Below are positions 47,139-56,112 of a DNA stretch of 64,000 nt, piece by piece. This DNA comes from Bacteroidota bacterium (GTDB lineage: Bacteria > Bacteroidota > Bacteroidia > Flavobacteriales > Flavobacteriaceae): the NCBI GenBank assembly GCA_020161455.1, contig JAIUNZ010000009.1:1-64000 (forward strand), written 5' to 3'. Positions within the stretch are counted from its first letter, which is position 1; every line of letters begins with the position of its first letter. The translations under genes and the position numbers were made by a program. The notes below the pieces were generated by a model. The model did not search any database and was not told where the DNA came from. It saw only the letters and a list, made by a program, of their open reading frames with translations.

Positions 47139-47356
47139 TTGTATAAAATTTTAATCGAAATTAAATAAGTTTTCAATAAGTCGTAAGATTATGTTAATAA
47201 ATTCGTTATAAAGTAATTAATCCTCGACGAAATGATTTATTGATGTATTTTGTCGATAGAATCTTTAAATCCTATTTTATTAACAAAATCTCTTTATAGT
47301 TGAAAAAATATCAAAACATTAGATTTTGATTAGCATAATAATATGGATTTAATAAT

Positions 47357-47364
47357 TACTTTTG
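47357..47364 (+). promoter_or_regulatory. Possible -7 promoter box for gcvP
   Basis: TACTTTTG fits TAnnTTTG, 73 bases before the gcvP start. No -33 TTG at the right distance. The rest of the 299-base gap 47139-47437 is AT-rich; it contains a TCGA-bounded inverted repeat (47224-47257) and no ORF of note. Confidence 0.4.
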
Positions 47365-47437
47365 TACTGCAAAAAAATTATCCAATTTATTGGGATGATT
47401 TGAACACATCTATACACTTTTAAGACACAACACTTTA

Positions 47438-50281
47438 ATGAAAACAGACGCATTTGCACTTAGACATCTTGGACCAAGAGAAAACGATTTGCCAGAAATG
47501 TTAAAAACCGTTGGCGTAGAAACCTTAGAACAATTAATATACGAAACCGTTCCTGACAACATTCGGTTGCACAAAGAATTGCAACTAGATGCTCCAATGA
47601 CCGAATATGAATATGCCAATCACATCAGAATATTAGGAAGAACGAACAAAGTATTCAAATCTTATATTGGCTTAGGATATCATCCAACAATAGTTCCACC
47701 TGCTATTCAAAGAAATATTTTTGAAAACCCAGGTTGGTACACGGCATACACGCCTTATCAAGCAGAAATTGCTCAAGGAAGATTGGAAGCTATTCTTAAT
47801 TTCCAAACTACCGTTATTGAATTAACCGGAATGGAAATTGCAAACGCTTCTTTGTTAGATGAAAGCACTGCCGCTGCCGAAGCCATGGCATTACTATTTG
47901 ATGTGCGTTCTCGTGACCAAAAGAAAAACAACGTGTGCAAATTCTTTGTATCGGAAGAAATATTACCTCAAACTTTATCGGTTCTTCAAACACGTTCTAC
48001 ACCAATTGGTGTGGAATTAGTAGTTGGAAATCATGAAACATTTGACTTTTCTTCTGACTATTTTGGAGCTATTCTTCAATATCCAGGCAAATACGGTCAA
48101 GTAAATGACTACACCTCATTTATTGCCAAAGCCAATGAAAATGAAATAAAAGTAGCCGTTGCTGCAGATATTTTATCTTTAGTAAAACTAACACCTCCTG
48201 GAGAAATGGGTGCAGCAGTAGTGGTTGGAACTACACAACGTTTCGGAATTCCAATGGGCTATGGTGGTCCACACGCTGCTTTCTTTGCTACCAAGGAAGA
48301 ATACAAGCGCTCGATGCCTGGAAGAATTATCGGAGTAACTATTGATACTAATGGCAACCGAGCACTTCGTATGGCTTTGCAAACACGTGAACAACATATT
48401 AAACGTGAAAAAGCAACGTCAAACATTTGTACAGCACAAGTATTATTATCAGTAATGGCAGGAATGTTTGCCGTATATCATGGCCCAAAAGGATTGCGTT
48501 ATATAGCCGACAAAGTTCATGCATCGGCAGTTACTTTGGCAAATGCTTTAAATAAACTTGGCGTTTATCAAACGAACACTTCTTTTTTTGACACCATCGT
48601 TGTAAAAGCTGATGCCAAAAAAGTGAGAGCCATTGCTGAGAAAAACGAAATCAACTTCTTTTATATTGATGACGAAACCATTTCAATCGCTTTAAATGAA
48701 ACTATTTTATTCAAAGACATCAATGAAGTAATTGCAGTTTTTGCAGAAGCGTTAGGCAAAGAAGCTTTTGAAGTAAACGAATATGCGTTGGAGAACAACT
48801 ATCCAATGCACTTAAATAGAAAAACAGAATTTTTACAACACGACGTTTTCAATAGCTATCATTCAGAAACCAGCTTGATGCGTTATATCAAAAAATTAGA
48901 GCGCAAAGATTTATCTTTAAATCATTCGATGATTTCTTTGGGTTCTTGTACGATGAAATTGAATGCCGCTGCCGAAATGTTGCCATTGAGTATGCCATAC
49001 TGGAATACTATCCATCCGTTTGCACCACTAGACCAAGTGCAAGGTTATATCGGAATGTTGAAAAAACTAGAACAACAACTAAATGTCATAACAGGTTTTG
49101 CTGGAACAACATTGCAACCAAATTCTGGAGCACAAGGCGAATATGCTGGATTAATGGCTATTCGTGCCTATCATATTGCTGAAGGAAACAGTCACCGAAA
49201 TGTATGTTTAATTCCTGCTTCGGCTCACGGAACTAACCCAGCTTCGGCGGCTATGGCTGGCATGAAAATTATCGTGACCAAAACTATGGAAAACGGTAAT
49301 ATTGACGTAGAAGATTTAAGAACAAAAGCCATCGAAAATGCTGAAAATCTTTCTTGCTTGATGGTTACCTATCCTTCTACTCATGGTGTTTTTGAAAGTG
49401 CCATTAAAGAAATCACACAAATCATTCACGACAATGGTGGATTAGTATATATGGATGGCGCTAACATGAATGCCCAAGTTGGATTAACCAATCCAGCTAC
49501 CATTGGTGCTGATGTTTGTCATCTTAATTTACACAAAACCTTTGCCATTCCTCACGGTGGTGGTGGGCCAGGTGTAGGGCCAATTTGTGTGAACGAAAAA
49601 TTAGTGCCGTTTTTACCTAGCAATCCATTGGTAAAAGTTGGAGGCGATCAAGCAATAACTGCTATTTCTGGTGCACCTTATGGCTCGGCATTAGTTTGTC
49701 TAATTTCTTATGGTTATATCTGTATGTTAGGAGCTGAAGGAATTACTAACGCAACAAAATATGCAATATTAAATGCCAACTACATGAAAGCAAAACTCGA
49801 AGAACATTATCCTATTTTATATTCAGGAGAAATGGGAAGAGCTGCGCACGAAATGATATTAGATTGCAGAAGCTTTAAAGCCAAAGGAATTGAAGTAACT
49901 GACATTGCAAAACGTCTTATGGATTATGGCTTCCATGCGCCAACCGTTTCTTTCCCAGTAGCAGGAACATTAATGATTGAACCAACCGAATCCGAAGATT
50001 TAGCAGAAATAAATAGGTTTTGTGATGCCATGATTGCCATTCGACAAGAAATTGAAGCAGCTGCTATTGAAGAACCTAACAATGTTTTGAAGAACTCGCC
50101 ACATACACTAGCTATGGTTACTTCCGATACTTGGACGTTTCCATACACAAGAGAAAAAGCTGCTTATCCTTTAGATTATGTTGCTGAGAACAAATTCTGG
50201 CCAAGCGTTCGTCGTGTTGATGAAACCTATGGCGATAGAAACTTAGTTTGCAGTTGTGCGCCTATTGAAGCGTATATGTAA
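47438..50281 (+). CDS. gcvP: Glycine dehydrogenase (decarboxylating), P-protein
   Basis: 947 residues, the full single-chain P-protein with two related halves. The PLP lysine is Lys700 in NLHKTFAIPHGGGGPG. Other hallmarks are PYQAEIAQGRLE, LLDESTAAAEAM and the C-terminal SFPVAGTLMIEPTESE. It decarboxylates glycine and loads the aminomethyl group on the H-protein of the glycine cleavage system. T and H proteins are not in the window. Confidence 0.97.
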   Translation: MKTDAFALRHLGPRENDLPEMLKTVGVETLEQLIYETVPDNIRLHKELQLDAPMTEYEYANHIRILGRTNKVFKSYIGLGYHPTIVPPAIQRNIFENPGWYTAYTPYQAEIAQGRLEAILNFQTTVIELTGMEIANASLLDESTAAAEAMALLFDVRSRDQKKNNVCKFFVSEEILPQTLSVLQTRSTPIGVELVVGNHETFDFSSDYFGAILQYPGKYGQVNDYTSFIAKANENEIKVAVAADILSLVKLTPPGEMGAAVVVGTTQRFGIPMGYGGPHAAFFATKEEYKRSMPGRIIGVTIDTNGNRALRMALQTREQHIKREKATSNICTAQVLLSVMAGMFAVYHGPKGLRYIADKVHASAVTLANALNKLGVYQTNTSFFDTIVVKADAKKVRAIAEKNEINFFYIDDETISIALNETILFKDINEVIAVFAEALGKEAFEVNEYALENNYPMHLNRKTEFLQHDVFNSYHSETSLMRYIKKLERKDLSLNHSMISLGSCTMKLNAAAEMLPLSMPYWNTIHPFAPLDQVQGYIGMLKKLEQQLNVITGFAGTTLQPNSGAQGEYAGLMAIRAYHIAEGNSHRNVCLIPASAHGTNPASAAMAGMKIIVTKTMENGNIDVEDLRTKAIENAENLSCLMVTYPSTHGVFESAIKEITQIIHDNGGLVYMDGANMNAQVGLTNPATIGADVCHLNLHKTFAIPHGGGGPGVGPICVNEKLVPFLPSNPLVKVGGDQAITAISGAPYGSALVCLISYGYICMLGAEGITNATKYAILNANYMKAKLEEHYPILYSGEMGRAAHEMILDCRSFKAKGIEVTDIAKRLMDYGFHAPTVSFPVAGTLMIEPTESEDLAEINRFCDAMIAIRQEIEAAAIEEPNNVLKNSPHTLAMVTSDTWTFPYTREKAAYPLDYVAENKFWPSVRRVDETYGDRNLVCSCAPIEAYM

Positions 50282-50315
50282 ATGTATTAAGATTTTAGTA
50301 GTAAGTAGTAAGACT

Positions 50316-50351
50316 AAAGGTTTCAAAAAAATAAATTTGAAACCTTTTTTT
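50316..50351 (+). terminator. Terminator after gcvP
   Basis: AAAGGTTTCAAA (50316-50327) and TTTGAAACCTTT (50336-50347) form a 12-bp stem, followed by T to about 50351. Confidence 0.88.
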
Positions 50352-50386
50352 ATGATTAATATCAGACAATAAAATTTCAGAAATGG

Positions 50387-50394
50387 TAACTTTG
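50387..50394 (+). promoter_or_regulatory. Possible -7 promoter box for the truncated haemoglobin gene
   Basis: TAACTTTG fits TAnnTTTG, 14 bases before the start at 50409. No -33 match seen. Confidence 0.4.
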
Positions 50395-50408
50395 TATAAA
50401 TTTAAACA

Positions 50409-50792
50409 ATGAACGACATCGAAACCCGAGAGGATTTGCTTTACATCATGCGAACGTTTTATGACAAGCTTTTAGCCGATGAAACCATCAATTTTTATTT
50501 TACCAAAGTTACTGATGTACACCATCATCTTGAGGAACATTTTGAACTACTAGCCACTTTTTGGGAACAATCTCTTTTTATGAAAGGTGGTTATAGTAAC
50601 AATATGTTTCAAATTCATAAAGACATTAACGCCAAATATTCATTTACCAAAGAACATTTTGAAACTTGGCTCAAACATCTTTATGCAACTATCGATAACG
50701 ATTTTAAAGGAAAAAATGCAGAGCAAATGAAAACGAATGCTTTGAGTATGGCTACCGTTATGCAAATAAAAATTGTGCACCAAAATGCCTAA
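50409..50792 (+). CDS. Group III truncated haemoglobin
   Basis: 127 residues, a 2-on-2 globin. The proximal haem ligand is expected at His70 (MFQIHKDI); distal-side aromatic residues lie in FYDKLLADETINFYF, and ATFWEQSLFMKGGY is typical of group III. Possible roles are O2 or NO handling. Separate transcript behind the gcvP terminator. Confidence 0.88.
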   Translation: MNDIETREDLLYIMRTFYDKLLADETINFYFTKVTDVHHHLEEHFELLATFWEQSLFMKGGYSNNMFQIHKDINAKYSFTKEHFETWLKHLYATIDNDFKGKNAEQMKTNALSMATVMQIKIVHQNA

Positions 50793-50915
50793 ATAATAAT
50801 CAAATATTTATTTTCTTACCTAAATATTACATATTTCACAATAATATGCGCGCATACTAAATTTTATGTTTGATTTTAATTATTATTCTATACTTTAGCA
50901 TATTATTTCCCCAAC

Positions 50916-51974
50916 ATGAATATAAAAATAACTGGCTCAGGAAGCTATATACCCACAGAAGTTGTTTCTAATATCGACTTTGCAAAGCATGTGTTCCTCA
51001 ACGATGATGGAACACCATTTCCACATCCGAATGATGTTATTGCACAAAAATTTTTAGAAATTACAGGTATTAAAGAACGCCGTTATGTAACTGATGATTT
51101 AGTTACCTCAGACATTGCAACTATAGCCGCAAAAATTGCTATCGATGATGCTAAAGTTGATGCAGAATCCCTAGACTATATTATTTTTGCTCATAACTTT
51201 GGTGATGTAAAAAAAAATGCTATTCAAGGTGATATGCTACCCAGTTTGGCTGCTAAAGTAAAACACAATTTACGCATTAAAAACCCGAAATGTGTGGCTT
51301 ATGACATGCTTTTTGGTTGTCCTGGTTGGGTAGAATCTGTTATTCAAGCGCAAGCATTTATAAAAGCTGGCATGGCAAAAAAATGTTTGGTTATTGGTGC
51401 CGAAACACTTTCGAGAGTAGTGGACATGCATGATAGAGATTCTATGATTTACTCCGATGGCGCAGGTGCTACGATAATTGAAGCTACCAATGAAGAAGGC
51501 GGAATATTAGCCCACGAATCAGCATCGTTTACCTATGACGAAGCCAACTATTTGTATTTTGGGAATTCTTTTAACACATTTAACGATCCAGATGTTCGCT
51601 ATATCAAAATGTATGGTCGAAAAATATATGAATTTGCTTTAAGCGAAGTGCCAAAAGCTATGGCAAGTTGTTTAGAAAAAAGCGGTGTTGACATCAACCA
51701 AGTAAAAAAAATATTGATTCACCAAGCCAACGAAAAAATGGATGAAGCTATCGTTCAACGTTTTTATCGCTTATACAAACAAACTGTTCCCGAAGGCATC
51801 ATGCCTATGAGCATTCATAAACTTGGGAACTCTAGTGTGGCAACCGTGCCAACATTATACGATTTGTTACTCAAAAACAATGTAGAAAATCATTCGTTAG
51901 GCAAAGGCGATATTGTTCTTTTTGCATCAGTGGGCGCTGGAATGAATGTGAACTCCATAGTATATAAGGTATAA
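50916..51974 (+). CDS. 3-oxoacyl-ACP synthase III-like (KAS III/FabH family) enzyme
   Basis: 352 residues, thiolase fold. The triad is complete: Cys135 (MLFGCPGW), His269 (LIHQANEKM), Asn305 (LGNSSVATVP). FabH starts fatty-acid synthesis by condensing acyl-CoA with malonyl-ACP. This one carries an N-terminal insertion (LNDDGTPFPHPNDV) and differs from housekeeping FabH, so it may act in a special acyl or ketone pathway. It stands alone, without other lipid genes nearby. Confidence 0.88.
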   Translation: MNIKITGSGSYIPTEVVSNIDFAKHVFLNDDGTPFPHPNDVIAQKFLEITGIKERRYVTDDLVTSDIATIAAKIAIDDAKVDAESLDYIIFAHNFGDVKKNAIQGDMLPSLAAKVKHNLRIKNPKCVAYDMLFGCPGWVESVIQAQAFIKAGMAKKCLVIGAETLSRVVDMHDRDSMIYSDGAGATIIEATNEEGGILAHESASFTYDEANYLYFGNSFNTFNDPDVRYIKMYGRKIYEFALSEVPKAMASCLEKSGVDINQVKKILIHQANEKMDEAIVQRFYRLYKQTVPEGIMPMSIHKLGNSSVATVPTLYDLLLKNNVENHSLGKGDIVLFASVGAGMNVNSIVYKV

Positions 51975-52089
51975 GTTAGTACATCAGCTATGTTAGTTCA
52001 AGTTTTTTGAATGAAGTGGAGCATAAACTGGCTCTAGATGAATTAGAATTATGCAAAACTAATAAACTATTTTTGCTTTGATCAAAATT

Positions 52090-52136
52090 GAATCTTTTTG
52101 ATAAAAAGATTCTGTGGTGTCATACAAATCACAGAA
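52090..52136. repeat. Two overlapping hairpins in the gap after the KAS III-like gene
   Basis: GAATCTTTTT-gat-AAAAAGATTC is a perfect 10-bp stem (52090-52112). TTCTGTG (52110-52116) pairs with CACAGAA (52130-52136). The two share three bases, so they may compete. No T-run follows, so this is not a standard terminator. Confidence 0.5.
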
Positions 52137-52169
52137 ATATGGAGTATCAAACACATACAAAACTACTAA

Positions 52170-52517
52170 ATGGATAACACAAAAATTTACAAGATGGCGT
52201 TTGCAAGTGTGTATCCTCATTATATTAATAAAGCGGAGAAAAAAGGACGCACCAAAGAAGAAGTGCACACTATAATTCAATGGCTAACGGGTTATGATGA
52301 AAAAGCTTTGCAAGAACAACTAGACAACAAGAATGATTTTGAAACCTTTTTTGGGCAAGCACAACTCCATACTAATGCTTCCAAAATCACTGGAGTTATT
52401 TGTGGCTATCGCATTGAAGAAATTGAAGAACCTCTGATGAAAAAGATTCGCTACTTAGATAAACTGATAGACGAACTTGCCAAAGGAAAGAAAATGGAAA
52501 AGATTTTAAGAACATAA
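52170..52517 (+). CDS. DUF2200 family protein
   Basis: 115 residues, close to the family length. [30 protein letters not shown] and the C-terminal [20 protein letters not shown] tract match DUF2200. The family is soluble, widespread and of unknown function. Stands between two hairpins and a lipoprotein gene. Confidence 0.85.
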   Translation: MDNTKIYKMAFASVYPHYINKAEKKGRTKEEVHTIIQWLTGYDEKALQEQLDNKNDFETFFGQAQLHTNASKITGVICGYRIEEIEEPLMKKIRYLDKLIDELAKGKKMEKILRT

Positions 52518-52593
52518 AATACAACACACTAAATCTATAACATTTAAAACGCAACCATTCAGAAGGTTTACCATCTAAACAATAAATCCAATT

Positions 52594-52989
52594 ATGAAAA
52601 AGATATTTTTTACCCTTTTGGTCGTTGGTATGCTTAGTGCTTGTAATAAAGACGACAACAAATCGAATACCTCTATAGTAGGAAATTGGAAATTGATAGA
52701 AGTATTAGAAGATCCAGGTGATGGTAGTGGCACTTTTATGAGTGTGGACAGCGAGAAAACCATAACTTTTAACAGTGATGGCACCTTAACTTCTAACGGC
52801 GATTTGTGCGACATGACCACTTCAACGCTCAACCCAACATCGGGAACTTACGATGCAACGAATGCTACTTTTACATCCGATGCTTGTGTTCAAACAACTT
52901 TAGGATATAATTATGTGCAAAACGGCACCGTATTAATTATCAATTATCCTTGCTTTGAACCTTGCCAAGCCAAATATCAGAAGCAATAG
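52594..52989 (+). CDS. Lipocalin-like lipoprotein
   Basis: 131 residues with a lipoprotein signal ending LLVVGMLSAC (Cys17). The mature part begins with IVGNWKLIEVLED and has TITFNSDGTLTSNG, a pattern of the small lipocalin-like domains common in Bacteroidota. Cysteines DLCDM, DACVQ, CFEPC may form disulfides. Attached to the outer or inner membrane in the periplasm; ligand unknown. Confidence 0.8.
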   Translation: MKKIFFTLLVVGMLSACNKDDNKSNTSIVGNWKLIEVLEDPGDGSGTFMSVDSEKTITFNSDGTLTSNGDLCDMTTSTLNPTSGTYDATNATFTSDACVQTTLGYNYVQNGTVLIINYPCFEPCQAKYQKQ

Positions 52990-53056
52990 TTTGACAATCT
53001 AAAAATACCGAACACAAACAAAATTCATCTAAATATTATTAGAAGATAAAACTTTG

Positions 53057-53064
53057 TAACTTTG
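53057..53064 (+). promoter_or_regulatory. Possible -7 promoter box for the methyltransferase-like gene
   Basis: TAACTTTG fits TAnnTTTG, 24 bases before the start at 53089. No -33 match seen. Confidence 0.35.
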
Positions 53065-53088
53065 CGGCTGTAAATTTTCACAGTCACT

Positions 53089-53616
53089 ATGTACGAGAAG
53101 ACATATCCAAGCAAACGCTTCAACATTACGTTAGATTTTCTAAAAAAACATATCAATCCTTCAGAAACTATTTTTGATTTGGGTGTACCCAATCCGTTTT
53201 CCAAAATTATGGAGGACAATGGTTACACGGTCATTAATACCAAAGGTGAAGATTTGGACAACGACCAATCGGCGTTGCAAACTGAAAACTACGAAATCTT
53301 TACGGCTTTTGAAATCTTTGAACATTTATTAAATCCTTATACCGTGTTGCAAAATGTAAAGTGCAACAAGGTTTTAATTTCAATCCCAATGCGTTTATGG
53401 TTTCAATCGGCTTACAAAAGCAAAACCGACAAATGGGACAGACATTACCACGAGTTTGAAGATTGGCAATTGGATTGGTTGTTAGAAAAAACAGGCTTCA
53501 AAATTATAGATCGCGTTCAATTTACACATCCCGTAAAGAAAATTGGGTTTCGACCATTATTGCGATTTTTTACTCCGCGATATTATTTGGTATATGCTGA
53601 AAGAAATCCCAAATAA
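53089..53616 (+). CDS. SAM-dependent methyltransferase-like protein
   Basis: 175 residues. IFDLGVPNPFSKIMEDNGY fits the first strand-loop of a class I methyltransferase, although the glycine-rich SAM motif is weak (D-x-G-x-P), and EIFTAFEIFEHLLNPYTVL matches the E-H-x-x-x-P strand-4 motif of type 11/12 methyltransferases. SAM binding is uncertain and the substrate is unknown. It lies just before a glycosyltransferase, suggesting an envelope-linked role. Confidence 0.7.
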   Translation: MYEKTYPSKRFNITLDFLKKHINPSETIFDLGVPNPFSKIMEDNGYTVINTKGEDLDNDQSALQTENYEIFTAFEIFEHLLNPYTVLQNVKCNKVLISIPMRLWFQSAYKSKTDKWDRHYHEFEDWQLDWLLEKTGFKIIDRVQFTHPVKKIGFRPLLRFFTPRYYLVYAERNPK

Positions 53617-53683
53617 AAAATCCCAAATCCCAAACTAAAATCCATTCAGATGGAATTTGGAATTTAAAAAATTGGAATTTATT

Positions 53684-54532
53684 ATGAACTACTATCTTGT
53701 CATTCCTACTTATAACGAAGAGCGATTTATTGCTTTGACATTGCAATCTTTGGTGGCGCAAACGGTTTTGCCTGCTAAAATTGTGGTGGTCAATGATGGC
53801 TCTACAGATAGCACAGAAAGTATCGTTCAATCGTTTTGCGATAAATATCCATTTATAACATTGGTCAATAAAACTTCGGATGCCATTCATTTGCCAGGAA
53901 GCAAAGTCATTCAAGCCTTTCAAAAAGGATTAGAAACTTTAGATAATCAGTATGATTTTATAGTAAAAGCCGATGCCGATTTAATTTTTCCTGCAAATTA
54001 TTTTGAAATGATTAGCAAACATTTTCTATCAGATTCAAACATTGGAATGGTTGGCGGTTTTGCTTACATTGAAAAAAATGGCGAATGGATTTTGGAAAAC
54101 TTAACCGACAAAGACCATATTCGTGGCGCATTTAAAGTTTATAGAAAAGAAACTTTCAAACAAATTGGCGGATTAAAACCAGCTATGGGTTGGGATACCG
54201 TTGACGAACTCCTTTGTAAATTCTATAATTGGAAAGTCGTAACGGACGAAACTTTAAAAGTAAAACATCTAAAACCTACAGGAGCCAACTATAACAAAGC
54301 GGCACGCTACAAACAAGGCGAAGCGTTTTACAGTTTGGGCTACGGTTTTTTGATTACGGCAATTGCTTCTTTAAAATTAGCCTTGCGAAAGAATAAACCG
54401 CTCTTGTTTTTTGATTATATTAATGGTTTTAAAAAAGCAAAAACCGCTGGAAAATCATTATTAGTAACCGAGGAACAAGCAAAATTTATTAGAAATTATC
54501 GTTGGAAGAAAATGAAAGAAAAGCTTTTTTAG
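53684..54532 (+). CDS. Family 2 glycosyltransferase
   Basis: 282 residues from the ATG at 53684 (MNYYLVIPTYNEERFI); an in-frame TTG at 53657 is less likely. GT-A fold motifs: VVNDGSTDS and the Asp-x-Asp metal site in VKADADLIFP, then GWDTVDELLCKF. C-terminal helices are not clearly membrane-spanning. It transfers a sugar from a nucleotide donor; donor and acceptor unknown. Confidence 0.85.
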   Translation: MNYYLVIPTYNEERFIALTLQSLVAQTVLPAKIVVVNDGSTDSTESIVQSFCDKYPFITLVNKTSDAIHLPGSKVIQAFQKGLETLDNQYDFIVKADADLIFPANYFEMISKHFLSDSNIGMVGGFAYIEKNGEWILENLTDKDHIRGAFKVYRKETFKQIGGLKPAMGWDTVDELLCKFYNWKVVTDETLKVKHLKPTGANYNKAARYKQGEAFYSLGYGFLITAIASLKLALRKNKPLLFFDYINGFKKAKTAGKSLLVTEEQAKFIRNYRWKKMKEKLF

Positions 54533-54577
54533 GTTAAAAAACTTTCAACTCATAACCCATAACTCATAACTTCTAAC

Positions 54578-54585
54578 TATTTTTG
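54578..54585 (+). promoter_or_regulatory. Possible -7 promoter box for the MlaE gene
   Basis: TATTTTTG fits TAnnTTTG, 16 bases before the start at 54602. The sequence upstream carries three CATAAC words and no TTG, so the match is partial. Confidence 0.35.
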
Positions 54586-54601
54586 ACATTATTTCAAAAC
54601 T

Positions 54602-55348
54602 ATGATGCTCATTCGTTATTTATCGCAGATTGGAAAGTACTTTTTGATGCTAAAAGAAGTATTCAACAAACCTACCAAATGGTCTGTGATGAGAGGTTTA
54701 ATTTTCAAAGAAATTGATGATTTAATTATTGATTCATTGGGAATTGTAGCGTTTATTTCTTTCTTCGTTGGTGGCGTTGTAGCCATTCAAACGGCTTTGA
54801 ATTTAACCAATCCGTTAATCCCAAAATACTTAATTGGTTTTGCTACTCGACAATCGGTAATCTTAGAGTTTGCACCCACATTTATCTCCATCATCATGGC
54901 AGGAAAAATGGGTTCCTTTATTACCTCAAGTATTGGAACGATGCGTGTAACAGAACAAATTGATGCCTTAGAAGTTATGGGAGTTAACTCGCTAAACTAT
55001 TTGGTTTTCCCAAAAATAATTGCACTTTTATTATATCCTTTCCTTATTGGTATTTCAATGTTTCTAGGAATTCTTGGCGGATGGATGGCAGGGGTTTATG
55101 GTGGTTTCACCAGTAGCACCGATTTTACGCAAGGACTTCAAACCGAGTTTATTCCATTTCACATTGCCTATGCCTTTATAAAAACGTTGCTTTTTGCATT
55201 AATCTTGGCTACTATTCCATCATTTCACGGTTATTATATGAAAGGTGGCGCGCTTGAAGTAGGTAAAGCAAGTACAGTTTCCTTCGTATGGACATCAGTA
55301 GTGATTATTTTAACAAACTATATATTAACACAATTACTTTTGACATAA
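54602..55348 (+). CDS. mlaE: MlaE/YrbE family ABC transporter permease
   Basis: 248 residues, about five to six helices. Typical segments are ISFFVGGVVAIQTALNL, FAPTFISIIMAGKMGSFITSSIGTMRVTEQIDALEVMGV and GVYGGF. It moves phospholipids between the membranes as part of the Mla-type retrograde or anterograde system. The stop overlaps the start of the ATPase gene (TAATG). Confidence 0.9.
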   Translation: MMLIRYLSQIGKYFLMLKEVFNKPTKWSVMRGLIFKEIDDLIIDSLGIVAFISFFVGGVVAIQTALNLTNPLIPKYLIGFATRQSVILEFAPTFISIIMAGKMGSFITSSIGTMRVTEQIDALEVMGVNSLNYLVFPKIIALLLYPFLIGISMFLGILGGWMAGVYGGFTSSTDFTQGLQTEFIPFHIAYAFIKTLLFALILATIPSFHGYYMKGGALEVGKASTVSFVWTSVVIILTNYILTQLLLT

Positions 55349-56112
55349 TGATAGAAGTTAAAAATATAGAGAAATCATTTGGTGACACAAAAGTTTTAAA
55401 AGGAATTACAACCACTTTTGAAACTGGAAAAACAAATTTGATTATTGGTCAAAGTGGTTCTGGAAAAACAGTTTTGCTAAAATCTTTATTAGGAATCCAT
55501 ACACCCGAAGTAGGCACTATTTCTTTTGACGGAAGAATTTATTCCGAACTAACCGATGATGAGAAAAGAGATTTGCGTACCGAAATTGGAATGGTTTTTC
55601 AAGGAAGTGCTTTGTTTGACAGCATGACTGTGGAAGAAAATGTTGGTTTCCCTCTAAAAATGTTTTCAAAAAAAACGCCAACAGAAATAAAAGAACGTGT
55701 TAATCTAGTTATTGCAAGGGTTAATTTGATTGATTCAAATCATAAAAAACCATCTGAACTTTCGGGCGGAATGCAAAAACGAGTAGCGATTGCACGTGCC
55801 ATTGTAAACAACCCGAAATATCTTTTTTGTGACGAACCAAACTCTGGATTAGACCCAAATACGGCTATTGTTATTGATAATCTTATTAAAGAAATAACAG
55901 AAGAGTATAACATCACGACGGTTATCAATACTCATGACATGAACTCGGTAATGGAAATTGGAGAAAAAATTATCTTCCTAAAAAATGGATTATTAGCTTG
56001 GGAAGGAAGCAAAAAAAACATTTTTAAAACTGATAACGAAGCCGTTACCTCATTTGTATATTCTTCAAACTTGTTCAAAAAAATTAGAAAAGCCCAAAAT
56101 AAAGAAGTTTAA
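55348..56112 (+). CDS. mlaF: MlaF-type ABC transporter ATPase
   Basis: 254 residues from the ATG at 55348 (MIEVKNIEKSFG). Walker A GQSGSGKT (34-41), Q-loop VFQGSALFDSMT, signature ELSGGMQKRVAIARA and Walker B YLFCDEPNSGLDP all intact. Powers MlaE. Neither MlaD nor periplasmic partners are in the window. Its stop overlaps the convergent type B gene by four bases. Confidence 0.92.
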   Translation: MIEVKNIEKSFGDTKVLKGITTTFETGKTNLIIGQSGSGKTVLLKSLLGIHTPEVGTISFDGRIYSELTDDEKRDLRTEIGMVFQGSALFDSMTVEENVGFPLKMFSKKTPTEIKERVNLVIARVNLIDSNHKKPSELSGGMQKRVAIARAIVNNPKYLFCDEPNSGLDPNTAIVIDNLIKEITEEYNITTVINTHDMNSVMEIGEKIIFLKNGLLAWEGSKKNIFKTDNEAVTSFVYSSNLFKKIRKAQNKEV

